A DNA stretch of 64,000 nt, taken from contig NZ_JAJUKH010000007.1 in assembly GCF_021538675.1 (NCBI RefSeq), positions 1-64,000 on the forward strand, given 5' to 3'. Below, one piece after another: positions 31,383 to 41,784 of this stretch (the stretch's first letter is position 1; each line of letters starts with the position of its first letter). The position numbers were made by a program, and so were the translations under genes. The notes under the pieces are model-generated. The model searched no databases. It was given only the letters and a program-made list of their open reading frames with translations, and had not been told where the DNA came from. This stretch comes from Paenarthrobacter sp. AR 02. GTDB lineage: Bacteria; Actinomycetota; Actinomycetes; Actinomycetales; Micrococcaceae.

Positions 31383-31910
31383 ATGGCTATCGACTTGCGC
31401 CCCCTGGGCAAACTCATCCTGCGATCGCTCAAGGCATGGGGAAGCGGCAACACCAAACCGGCCACCGGCCCCAGTGGAGCAAAAACACAAACCCGGCCTG
31501 CCGGCGTCGGCGGCCCCTACCCCGGCGACTTTAGCGGGCCGCTCCGGCCCAAGTACTCCCCCAAGCCGGATGGGCAACCGGACCCGGGCGAGATCGTGTG
31601 GGGATGGGTGCCCTATGAAGAGGACTACAGCCGGGGGAAAGACCGTCCCGTGCTGCTCGTAGGTGCTGACGCCAAGTGGCTCCTGGGCCTGATGCTGACT
31701 TCCAAAGACCACGACCACGGCGCCCGCGCTGACGATTACGTCGACATCGGCGCCGGAGCCTGGGACCGGCAAGGGCGACCCAGTGAAGTCAAAGTGGACC
31801 GCGTAATCCGGCTCGACCCGGCGTCCATCCGCCGGGAGGGTGCGGTGCTGGACAAGGTCCTGTTCAACGAGGTCTCCCGGGCACTCCGCGCGCATCAGGA
31901 CAGGCGGTGA
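31383..31910 (+). CDS. PemK/MazF-like domain protein without adjacent antitoxin
   Basis: 175 residues. The first 65 are a basic Pro/Gly-rich tail. The rest resembles the PemK/MazF fold (GEIVWGWVPYEEDYSRGKDRPVLLVG, then VDRVIRLDPASIRREGAVL). Classic MazF toxins are about 110 residues and follow an antitoxin gene; none is visible on either side. It may be a housekeeping relative rather than a toxin. Located between divergent lepA and rpsT. Confidence 0.78.
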   Translation: MAIDLRPLGKLILRSLKAWGSGNTKPATGPSGAKTQTRPAGVGGPYPGDFSGPLRPKYSPKPDGQPDPGEIVWGWVPYEEDYSRGKDRPVLLVGADAKWLLGLMLTSKDHDHGARADDYVDIGAGAWDRQGRPSEVKVDRVIRLDPASIRREGAVLDKVLFNEVSRALRAHQDRR

Positions 31911-31986
31911 CTTCAAAGTCGCCGTCAGGGCGGACCGTCTGCTATTCTTTATAGCTGTGTGTTCGTGCAGGTCGACGGCCACACAT

Positions 31987-32033
31987 GGTTGGCTGCCATA
32001 GGCATCCCCACGCCGCTCAGTCGATGGCCAACC
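31987..32033 (+). promoter_or_regulatory. Stem in the long 5' leader of rpsT
   Basis: GGTTGGC (31987-31993) pairs with GCCAACC (32027-32033). Related blocks GTCGACGGCC and GTCGATGGCC flank it. The region from about 31940 to the rpsT start is roughly 140 bases without an ORF. It may be a structured ribosomal-protein leader. An AT-rich TATTCTTTATAG just upstream (about 31943-31954) could be the -10 region. Confidence 0.35.
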
Positions 32034-32078
32034 TGAAAACCCTCTAGACCATTTCCGCATTAAAAAGAGAGTTCATAC

Positions 32079-32339
32079 GTGGCTAATATCAAGTCCCAGA
32101 AGAAGCGCATCCTCACCAACGAGAAGGCTCGCCTGCGCAACAACGCAGTCAAGTCCGAGCTGAAGACTGCCATCCGCGCCGTCAACACCGCCGTTGAGTC
32201 TGCTGACAAGGATGCTGCTGGAACTGCACTTGTTGCTGCCAGCCGCAAGCTGGACAAGGCTGTCAGCAAGGGCGTTATTCACAAGAACAACGCTGCAAAC
32301 CGCAAGTCGGCGATCTCCAAGAAGGTCAACGCACTCTAA
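32079..32339 (+). CDS. rpsT: 30S ribosomal protein S20
   Basis: Primary 16S rRNA-binding protein of the small subunit, 86 residues, highly basic and helical. It has the typical start [19 protein letters not shown] and end [22 protein letters not shown] start with AAAGAGAG upstream. Single gene with its own terminator at 32369-32397. Confidence 0.98.
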   Translation: MANIKSQKKRILTNEKARLRNNAVKSELKTAIRAVNTAVESADKDAAGTALVAASRKLDKAVSKGVIHKNNAANRKSAISKKVNAL

Positions 32340-32368
32340 GGTTTTTCCAGTTCGACTGAGCTGATCAC

Positions 32369-32397
32369 AAGGCCGGCGCCCAATGGGTGCCGGCCTT
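32369..32397. terminator. Terminator between convergent rpsT and holA
   Basis: AAGGCCGGC (32369-32377) pairs with GCCGGCCTT (32389-32397). An inner CCC/GGG and one G-T pair extend the stem. It is followed by TGGGTTT on the rpsT strand. Confidence 0.85.
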
Positions 32398-32411
32398 TGG
32401 GTTTAACGCGG

Positions 32412-33428
32412 TCAGCGTCGGCTGGCCGATGTGGCAATAACCGTCACTGCGTGTTCCACCGCGTACACGGGATCGCGGGAAAGGCCCTTAACCTGGGCGT
32501 CCGCTTCCGCGATGACCTGAATGGACCGGATGAGACCCTCCGGCGTCCATCGTCGGACATCCCGTTGGGCCTGCTCCACGAGCCAAGGCTGCATGCCCAG
32601 GTTCCTGGCGATAGTGGCCGGGGAGCCGTTGGCTCCGGCCACTTTGGCCAGGGTACGCAACTTGGCCGCCAGTGCCGCCACCAAAGGAACCGGATCCACA
32701 CCTGTCGCCAGAGCGTGACGGAGCGTTGATAGTGCCACGGGACCATTACCGGCCATTGCGGCGTCCGCAACCTTGAATGCGGTGGCTTCAACTCTTCCGC
32801 CGTAGTACCGCTCCACAGTCGCCGCATCAACGGCGGTGGTGGCATCGGCGATCAACTGGCTGCAGGCTGCGGCCAGTTCAGACAGGTTGGCGCCCACAGC
32901 ATTAACCAGTGCCATGACAGCCTCGCCTTCGATGCGCCGGCCCCCGGCCTTGAATTCGGAGACAACAAAGGCGGTCTTGTCGGCGTCCTTCTTGAGCGGC
33001 TGGCAATCCACCACTGGCCACCCAGCCGACTTAACGGCGTCGAGCAGTTTCTTACCGCGAACGCCACCGGCATGCCTGAGGACCAACACGACATCCTGGT
33101 CGGGGTTCTGCAGGTATGCCAGGCCATCGGCGAGGAAGGCGTCGTTCATGGCCTCCAAACCCTCGATTTCAATGAGCTTTCCTTCGCCAAACAGTGACGG
33201 GGTAACGGTCATTGCCAACGAGCCGGCCTCATAGGAGCCTGCGTTGAGCCGGCTCAACTCCACCTCCGGAGTAGCCGTCCGCACGAGGGACCGGATGCGG
33301 TCCATGGCGCGGATGCCCAAGTACTCCTCGGGACCCGTAACCAATACCACGGCCGCAGGAGTGATCTCCCGCCAGCTGACGTTGTTGGCCGAGGCGGTTT
33401 TGGCCCGGTTATTTTGGGCAGCAGCCAA
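32412..33428 (-). CDS. holA: DNA polymerase III subunit delta
   Basis: Clamp-loader subunit that opens the beta clamp, 338 residues. The AAA+-like N-terminal domain begins near VVLVTGPEEYLGIRAMDRI, and the C-terminal helical collar follows (MAGNGPVALSTLRHAL). The start is TTG with AAGGA seven bases upstream. In most actinobacteria it directly follows comEA-comEC; here the sigma-factor gene lies between. Confidence 0.93.
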   Translation of the reverse strand: MAAAQNNRAKTASANNVSWREITPAAVVLVTGPEEYLGIRAMDRIRSLVRTATPEVELSRLNAGSYEAGSLAMTVTPSLFGEGKLIEIEGLEAMNDAFLADGLAYLQNPDQDVVLVLRHAGGVRGKKLLDAVKSAGWPVVDCQPLKKDADKTAFVVSEFKAGGRRIEGEAVMALVNAVGANLSELAAACSQLIADATTAVDAATVERYYGGRVEATAFKVADAAMAGNGPVALSTLRHALATGVDPVPLVAALAAKLRTLAKVAGANGSPATIARNLGMQPWLVEQAQRDVRRWTPEGLIRSIQVIAEADAQVKGLSRDPVYAVEHAVTVIATSASRR

Positions 33429-33555
33429 TGGTGGTTCCTTCCGGACGTTTCCTTGCAGGATTCAAGTCTGCCATGCCCGGGCGGGAGCTTCGGACGGTTG
33501 CCCCCATGCTCACACCGTCCCGGGGCAGGCCGCACGGATTGCCCTCATACGTTCT

Positions 33556-35262
33556 TCAGAAGGTGTTCGAAAAGCTCGTGGTGCCGATCCCCGTACCACT
33601 GATCTGGTAGCTGAGGGTCGTGGTTTCCGTAGGTCCTTTCCTGGTGACCCCGAGGCCGAACCGGAGCGCCGCAGGGTCAACTGTGGTGCTGACGCAATGG
33701 AACTGCCGGGTCGCGGAGGGGGCGTTGGTGCACGTCCAACCGTCGGGAGCAACCAGCTTTCCTGGAATCATGTCGGAGCCTTCGGACACTGTGAAGACGG
33801 CTTCCGCTGTGCTGGGAGCGGCGCCGCCAAGGTCGAAGGTAATGGTCACATTGACATCCGACGCTGTTGTGCCTGCTTCGGTGCTGAAGGTTGCGCTCAC
33901 CTTCGGCTGTGGCTTCGGGGTGGCAGAAACCGATGGAAGGGGCGTGCTGGACGGACCCGGAGTTGGTATTGGGGTTGGAAGCAGCGAAGGCAGGGAACCA
34001 GGTTCTCCCGGAACGGCGGGTGGCAGCGGAAGAACGGGAATGCCCGGCGAGGCCGGGGAAGACGGCTGGATAGCCGGTGGCCGCTGCACGTCCGGGAGCA
34101 GTGGAAGCGCCTTGGAACTGCCGGCCTTTGTACCGGCCGCAGAGGGCTTTCCTGGAAGGACCGGAACCCCTTCCTGATCCTTTTTTCCGGGATCAGCTAT
34201 GTCCTCGACGACGGCGGGGATCGTTTCCGGTGTGGCTGTGGGCTTGGCTGGGTTTGCAGTAACACCGGGCAGGGGGCTCGTCGCACCGGCAGGTCCTTCC
34301 AAAGATGGCGAACCTGTGACTCCCAGCGCTACGGCCGCACCCAAAACCACCGCAGAGCCCGTGAGCACACCCGCGCCGATTTTCCATGTCAAAGACCATT
34401 GCCTGGGCGCAGCGTGGGAACCCTGCCCCACCGCCGTCGCTCCGGAACCCGAAAGAGCCGGTACCGCAGAGGTGAACGCAACACCGGTCACCAGGGGGAA
34501 GAGGCCGGCGCGCATCGCTGATTGGACGTCGTTAAGGTCCAGTAACAACGCTGTGCATCGAGCACAGTCGTCCAAATGTGCCTGCATCTTGTCCTGGGAT
34601 CGCCGACGCAGTCCATTACGGGCATACACACCGAGCTGCGACGAATACTCTTCGCAGTCCTGTCCCACGGAAGAACTGACGTGCTGCTGGAGGTAGACCT
34701 GACGTAGCCGTTCCCTGGCCCTCAATGCCAGGGAAGACACCCCGTTCGGGCTCAGCCCCAACATCACCGAGGCGGCTGCCGGCTTCATCCCCTCTATATC
34801 CACATACCAAAGAACCGCCTGCCATCGCTCAGGAAGCGCCTTGAACGCCCGGGCGACCGCTGCGGACTCGAACTCCGCCATGACGGGGTCCTGCTGCAAC
34901 TGCACGGAATCGAGCACGTATGACTCGTCCGTCGGCCGGGTGCGGGACGCTGACTGGTTGGCCTTGAACGAGATACGTTTGACGGCGGTCAGCAGATACG
35001 CCCGGAAGAACGTATCCGGCCCCTTTCCTGAGGTCAGGGACTGAAAAACGGAGGCGAAGGCGTCGGATACAACATCATCCACATCTGCCCGGTTATCGGC
35101 CTGGTTCGCTGCGACATATGTGGCGATGCCTCGGTGCCGCTCGTACAGCACATCAAATGCAGCCGTGTCACCGGAGCGCACCCGCGCCACCAGGTCGGCA
35201 TCGCTGTCAGCCAGACCGACTCCGGCACGTCCCCCACTGTCCGCTGGAACTGTTCCCTCCAT
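33556..35262 (-). CDS. ECF-type sigma factor fused to zinc finger, membrane span and extracellular domain
   Basis: 568 residues in one chain. Sigma-70 region 2 is at about 21-100 (DADLVARVRSGDTAAFDVLY, VDDVVSDAFASVF) and region 4 at about 130-190 (LPERWQAVLWYVDIEGM, LSPNGVSSLALRARERL). An anti-sigma-type zinc site follows: Cys203 with His229, Cys233 and Cys236 (HLDDCARC). One membrane helix lies at about 293-316, then a Pro/Ser/Thr-rich stalk to about 470. The end is a beta-rich domain with two cysteines (DGWTC, FHCVS). I infer a sigma factor held at the membrane by its own built-in anti-sigma part. Start overlaps the comEC 3' end by 56 bases; no better start is seen. Confidence 0.85.
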   Translation of the reverse strand: MEGTVPADSGGRAGVGLADSDADLVARVRSGDTAAFDVLYERHRGIATYVAANQADNRADVDDVVSDAFASVFQSLTSGKGPDTFFRAYLLTAVKRISFKANQSASRTRPTDESYVLDSVQLQQDPVMAEFESAAVARAFKALPERWQAVLWYVDIEGMKPAAASVMLGLSPNGVSSLALRARERLRQVYLQQHVSSSVGQDCEEYSSQLGVYARNGLRRRSQDKMQAHLDDCARCTALLLDLNDVQSAMRAGLFPLVTGVAFTSAVPALSGSGATAVGQGSHAAPRQWSLTWKIGAGVLTGSAVVLGAAVALGVTGSPSLEGPAGATSPLPGVTANPAKPTATPETIPAVVEDIADPGKKDQEGVPVLPGKPSAAGTKAGSSKALPLLPDVQRPPAIQPSSPASPGIPVLPLPPAVPGEPGSLPSLLPTPIPTPGPSSTPLPSVSATPKPQPKVSATFSTEAGTTASDVNVTITFDLGGAAPSTAEAVFTVSEGSDMIPGKLVAPDGWTCTNAPSATRQFHCVSTTVDPAALRFGLGVTRKGPTETTTLSYQISGTGIGTTSFSNTF

Positions 35263-37042
35263 ACCGGCCCCGAGTTCGGACGCGGATCATCCAGTGGACC
35301 AACCTGGTCATCGCTGACCAAGGCTTTATGGGGCCACGCTGCTGCAGCCCCGTCGCAGTCGCCGCATCCATGCGCTGCGCTCCACGGGGCCAGCTTACGA
35401 TCAGACGGTGAATTAATACACAACGCCCTGATGAACGTCCGGACGTAGGAGGCTTGGCCTCCCTCCCCCTGCGGGAAGCCATTGCTTCCAGCAGCGTCGC
35501 GACTTCGCTGTGGAGTGCAATGACAAAAGCCTGCAGAGTCGTCGGATGAAGCATCATCCATGCCGACAGGACCGTTACCACCGAGAAAACAGCCATGGCG
35601 ACCACACCCGCCGGACCTTCTGCCCAAGGCAACGCCGCGCCCGGCAACCCGGCAAAAAACCTGGCCAAGGCCGCTACCGCCCCGGCACAATACCCCGCGA
35701 TGGCCAGCGGGGCCACCGCCACCCAGGGAACAAAGGCCGCGAGTGGCACCGCAATGGTCCCCAGAATTGTCACGGGAGCCACCAGCGGGCCGGCCGCCAC
35801 GTTCGCGACGAGCGCGTACGGGGTGAACTGAGGCTGCAGCGCAGCAATGACGGGGCCGCACAGTAACTGCGCCGCTAACGGCACTGCAACAGCCGTTGCC
35901 AGCCATCGGGGCACCTGTGGTGGAAACCATGAGCTTATGCGGCTGGCCAGTAAAACAATGCCCAAGGTGGCAAGCACAGACAGGAGAAAGCCGACCTTGC
36001 CGGCAAGCGAGGGGTCAACGAACAAGAGTACGGAACTGGCAATGCAGAGAAAGGTCAATGCCCGTCCCCTCAACCCACCAACCAAGGCTGTCACCCCAAC
36101 GCACCCCATGACCGCGGCGCGCAGCACGCTGGGGTCCGGTCCCACCAACACCACAAACGCGAGAAGCCCAAGGCTACCACCTGCCGCAGAAAGGGGCCTG
36201 GACAGCCGAAAGTACCTCGCCAACAGAACGAACCCGCCCAACACCAGGCTGCAGTTGGCCCCGGACACGGCTGTCAGGTGCGTCATGCCGGTAGTTTTCA
36301 TGTCGACACCAAGACTCTCTGGCAGCGCGCTCGTGTCGCCAGTGACCATCCCGGGTAACAACCCCGCGGCGTCCGGGGGTAGCCATGCGGTAGCTTCCAC
36401 GAAGTGTTTCCGCAGGTCACCCGCGACACCGCGCACGTCGAAATCCGCCCCTACGGCGACAGGGGCAGACGCCGCCGAGAGCAAGCCCGCTTCCGGTTGA
36501 CCTGTTCGCGCTTCCTTGAGGGAGCCGGTTGTCCTGACCCGGTCTCCCGCACGTACGTTCTGCCAGCGATCGTCACCCACCACCACCACATCGGCCTCAC
36601 CCCGCACCCTGGCGCCGGAGTACGTGGCATCGATGAGGCGGGCATCGACGGTCCACCGGTCCCTCGAGGACTGTCCCGGGGCAGGGATCTTGCTGGGGCT
36701 GCCCGTGATGACCAAGTGTGCGACGACGCCGTCCCCTGACTCGACTGCCGGCGCGAGCGGACCGTGTTCCTGCTTGGCTGCACTCACAGCGCAGTGGACC
36801 GCGACAGCAGCCCCCACGACGCAGGCAAGCGCAAAGGTAGCTGCCATGGTCCGTTGGGACCGGCGCCTGTGGTGCCGCCCTCCAAGGAGCAACCCTCCCC
36901 CGGCCACAAGAAGCCCCGACGCCAGGACTGCACAGCCCGCCGCACCCAATATCCCACCAGAAAGCGCCGCGGCCCATGAAACCAACACTGTGGGCACAAG
37001 CCTCAGATCCAGGCGGCGAGGAGAAGTTTCCGCCTCAGCCAC
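35207..37042 (-). CDS. comEC: ComEC/Rec2-family DNA uptake channel, lacking the metallo-beta-lactamase domain
   Basis: Membrane channel for single-stranded DNA import in competence, 611 residues from a GTG that overlaps the comEA end by eight bases. An N-terminal DUF4131-like part is followed by the Competence domain with many membrane helices (TGMTHLTAVSGANCSLVLGG is the family signature). The last helix ends near residue 510. The remaining 100 residues are a basic tail with no HxHxDH motif, so the usual C-terminal lactamase-like nuclease domain is absent. The 3' end overlaps the sigma-factor gene. Confidence 0.85.
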   Translation of the reverse strand: MAEAETSPRRLDLRLVPTVLVSWAAALSGGILGAAGCAVLASGLLVAGGGLLLGGRHHRRRSQRTMAATFALACVVGAAVAVHCAVSAAKQEHGPLAPAVESGDGVVAHLVITGSPSKIPAPGQSSRDRWTVDARLIDATYSGARVRGEADVVVVGDDRWQNVRAGDRVRTTGSLKEARTGQPEAGLLSAASAPVAVGADFDVRGVAGDLRKHFVEATAWLPPDAAGLLPGMVTGDTSALPESLGVDMKTTGMTHLTAVSGANCSLVLGGFVLLARYFRLSRPLSAAGGSLGLLAFVVLVGPDPSVLRAAVMGCVGVTALVGGLRGRALTFLCIASSVLLFVDPSLAGKVGFLLSVLATLGIVLLASRISSWFPPQVPRWLATAVAVPLAAQLLCGPVIAALQPQFTPYALVANVAAGPLVAPVTILGTIAVPLAAFVPWVAVAPLAIAGYCAGAVAALARFFAGLPGAALPWAEGPAGVVAMAVFSVVTVLSAWMMLHPTTLQAFVIALHSEVATLLEAMASRRGREAKPPTSGRSSGRCVLIHRLIVSWPRGAQRMDAATATGLQQRGPIKPWSAMTRLVHWMIRVRTRGRYGGNSSSGQWGTCRSRSG

Positions 37043-37853
37043 TGTCCCCCGCCACGAGGTCCTTCAATGACTCCATCAGTTTGGGCCCGATCCCATCAAT
37101 TGCGTCGAGTTCATCCACGGAGGCGAAAGCACCGTGCTCGTTCCGCCAATCGACGATGCGCTGAGCCATCACCGGCCCCACTCGTGGCAATGTTCCGAGT
37201 TCTTCCACGGAGGCGGTATTGATGTTGATCCTGGCAGCGCCTCCCGCAGTGGCACCCGCAGCTGTGCTTGCAGCCCCGGAACCGCCAGTACCCACAGCTG
37301 GTCCCCCCTGAGGTGGCTCCCCAAGGGCGGGTACATGGACCTTGGTGCCGTCCCTGAGGACTTCCGCGAGGTTCAGGCCGCCGAGGTTCGCGTTCGGCGA
37401 GGCGCCACCTGCCGCTTCGATGGCTTGAAAGACTCGGCTGCCATCGGGCAGTGACACTATGCCTGGCGCTTTCACGGCGCCTGCTACATGGACCAGCACA
37501 GTCCCGGATGCATCACCGTCAGGACCTGTCGCCGCAGTGGGTGCCGTACTGCTGCCCGATTCACTGGACGGACTGAGGGGAACAAATGACGGGGCCGCTG
37601 CCGGGGACATCCACCATTGAAGCGCGATGAAGCCAACAACCAGCACGGCAAGAAGAGCCGCAACCCGCCAGGGTGTCCGCCATCGGAGGCGGGCAGGGGC
37701 CACTGGTTCAGGATCTGCTGCGCCTTGGTTCCCCGCGTCTGGAAGCTCCAACAACGGAGGCGCCGTAGGGCCGGTAGCCACGCGGTCCACGAAACGCTGC
37801 CGGACGGCCTGAGCTGCGGCATCCGGCGACGGGTCCTGGCTCCACCGTGGCAT
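37035..37853 (-). CDS. comEA: Competence protein ComEA, DNA-binding helix-hairpin-helix protein
   Basis: Membrane-anchored DNA receptor for uptake, 272 residues. The cytoplasmic N terminus is about 60 residues, with one membrane helix at about 62-82. An SLBB domain follows at about 115-175 (VLVHVAGAVKAPGIVSLPDG). After a Gly/Ala linker comes a C-terminal helix-hairpin-helix pair (ININTASVEELGTLPRVGP, DELDAIDGIGPKLMESL). Overlaps comEC by eight bases, so the pair is one operon. Confidence 0.95.
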   Translation of the reverse strand: MPRWSQDPSPDAAAQAVRQRFVDRVATGPTAPPLLELPDAGNQGAADPEPVAPARLRWRTPWRVAALLAVLVVGFIALQWWMSPAAAPSFVPLSPSSESGSSTAPTAATGPDGDASGTVLVHVAGAVKAPGIVSLPDGSRVFQAIEAAGGASPNANLGGLNLAEVLRDGTKVHVPALGEPPQGGPAVGTGGSGAASTAAGATAGGAARININTASVEELGTLPRVGPVMAQRIVDWRNEHGAFASVDELDAIDGIGPKLMESLKDLVAGDSG

Positions 37854-37922
37854 GGAACGAGCCTATGGCCGGCACTCCGGGCCGGAACCCGGGGAAGTTT
37901 CCTATGTGGAAAACACGGGTGC

Positions 37923-38906
37923 TCAACCCGCGGGTGTGCTGCTTTCACCAACGATGACAGCCAGCACGCCCAGGCCGGCGTGGGCAGCCAGGACAGCCGG
38001 CAGCGCACTGATTTGCGGTGCCGGGCACTCCGGGCATTTCTGGTTCAACCGTGCGGCCAAGGCTTCGGCCTCTATTTGATTGCCGAAGTGGTGCACGGCC
38101 AGGCGCTGCTGGCCCGCCGGCCGGGAGGCAACATCGGCGGCTACGATTTCCTCGAGGCGGCCTATGGCGCGGACAGCGGAACGCACCTTTTCGAGCGGAA
38201 CGATCTTGCCGCCGTCGACCGCCAGAATCGGCTTGATGGCCAGCACGGTTCCAAGCAGCGACGCTGCCGCCCCAATGCGTCCGCCACGCCGCAGCTGCTC
38301 CAAGCTGGGGACATAGAAGTAAACCTTGGTCCGCTCCATGCGCCGCTCCGCGAAATGGCGCACTTCAGCTGCCTCGCGACCGTCGGCCGCAGCCACCACG
38401 GCGCTCTGGACACCCATGCCTTGTGCCATGCCAACCGTGCGCGAGTCCACCACTTCCACCGGAATGCTGACCCGGGCCGCAGCCAGCCGGGCTGCATCGG
38501 CAGTTCCGGACAACTCTGAGGAGATGTGGATGGACACCACGGCCTCGAAACCCCGGCGCTGGGCAAGGAGGTAGGCCTGTTCAAATTGTCCGGGCGATGG
38601 CCTTGAGGTTTTGACCGATGCCCCTGACGCCAAAGCCAGCGATAACGTTTGGGTAATGTCGTCTTCGCCTTCGCCGTAGATCTCGTTCCCCACCATAACG
38701 GGCATGGGAACGACGGCAAGGCGCCCGTCGGCGGTGAAGGCGGATACCCATTCCGGTGGCAGGGCCGCCGCTGAATCCGTGACGACAGCAGTCTTTACGA
38801 CGGCGGTCAGCGGCTCGCCGGGAGCAGGAACCGGAGCTGTGGGTTGCCGAAGGCGTGCCACTCTTTCCTTGAGCCACATCCATGCGGGTGGTTCTCGCTC
38901 AGGCAC
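37923..38906 (-). CDS. DegV family fatty-acid-binding protein
   Basis: 327 residues from the GTG at 38906, chosen for the GGAGGT just upstream. The DegV fold starts at VVTDSAAALPPEW. The family Ser/Thr motif TSRPSPGQFEQAY is followed by SIHISSELSGTADAARLAA and VEVVDSRTVGMAQG. Family members bind fatty acids; FakB proteins hand them to a FakA kinase, which is not seen here. A 45-residue N-terminal extension is unusual for the family. Lies between leuS and comEA. Confidence 0.92.
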   Translation of the reverse strand: MPEREPPAWMWLKERVARLRQPTAPVPAPGEPLTAVVKTAVVTDSAAALPPEWVSAFTADGRLAVVPMPVMVGNEIYGEGEDDITQTLSLALASGASVKTSRPSPGQFEQAYLLAQRRGFEAVVSIHISSELSGTADAARLAAARVSIPVEVVDSRTVGMAQGMGVQSAVVAAADGREAAEVRHFAERRMERTKVYFYVPSLEQLRRGGRIGAAASLLGTVLAIKPILAVDGGKIVPLEKVRSAVRAIGRLEEIVAADVASRPAGQQRLAVHHFGNQIEAEALAARLNQKCPECPAPQISALPAVLAAHAGLGVLAVIVGESSTPAG

Positions 38907-38965
38907 GCAACCTCCAAAGATGATGGCCGGCCGCCGGCACGATGCCGGCGGCCACACAATCCCTG

Positions 38966-41494
<2,529 letters not shown>

Positions 41495-41562
41495 TGCTGC
41501 CCTCTTCTGTTCTCGATGGCGGTTTTGCCTCCTGCTGCGGTCCCGGATAGCCCCGGACACAC

Positions 41563-41615
41563 AAAAGCCCCTCAACAATGGAGGGGCGGCCGCACGGCTG
41601 GTAAAGCCGGGCGGC
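41563..41615 (-). promoter_or_regulatory. Attenuator of leuS: two hairpins and a T-run
   Basis: On the minus strand, first a hairpin (41589-41615; outer GCCGC/GCGGC and inner CGGCT/AGCCG). Then a terminator-type hairpin (41567-41587; GCCCCTC/GAGGGGC arms) followed by TTTT. The set starts at the stop codon of the MREILLLS leader peptide. This is the classical layout of translational-stall attenuation. Confidence 0.75.
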
Positions 41616-41641
41616 TAGCTAAGCAGAAGGATCTCACGCAT
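41615..41641 (-). CDS. Leucine leader peptide of leuS
   Basis: Eight-residue ORF MREILLLS, ATG to TAG, with codons CTT CTG CTT for the three leucines. AAGG lies seven bases before the ATG. It is followed at once by the attenuator hairpins. The leuA leader has the same layout (xRAEMLLLS), and the DNA block CTTAGCT is shared. Function as a leucine sensor is inferred from position and codon content. Confidence 0.72.
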   Translation of the reverse strand: MREILLLS

Positions 41642-41698
41642 ACCAATACCTTACCCCACCAAACCCATGGGCTGGGTGTAAGGGGGCCGGACGCCAAA

Positions 41699-41772
41699 AG
41701 AGGTTCCGGGGACTCCCCGCCATGGTGTGGTGGGCACCGCGAAGCGGGCGGGCGGGAGTCCCCGGAACCTCT
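41699..41772 (-). terminator. Terminator of the glpD-glpF-glpK operon
   Basis: A 19-bp perfect inverted repeat: left arm from 41699 to 41717 (AGAGGTTCCGGGGACTCCC) and right arm 41754-41772. It is extended by GCC/GGC past one bulged base. On the minus strand the stem is followed by TTTT. It starts 12 bases after the glpK stop. The stem is unusually long. Confidence 0.9.
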
Positions 41773-41784
41773 GTCAGGAGAAGG

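Noticed and set aside
35034..35930. A minus-strand frame over the comEC end that might hide a frameshifted lactamase domain
   Set aside because: The translation has no HxHxDH motif or other lactamase signature, so there is no sign of a frameshifted comEC.
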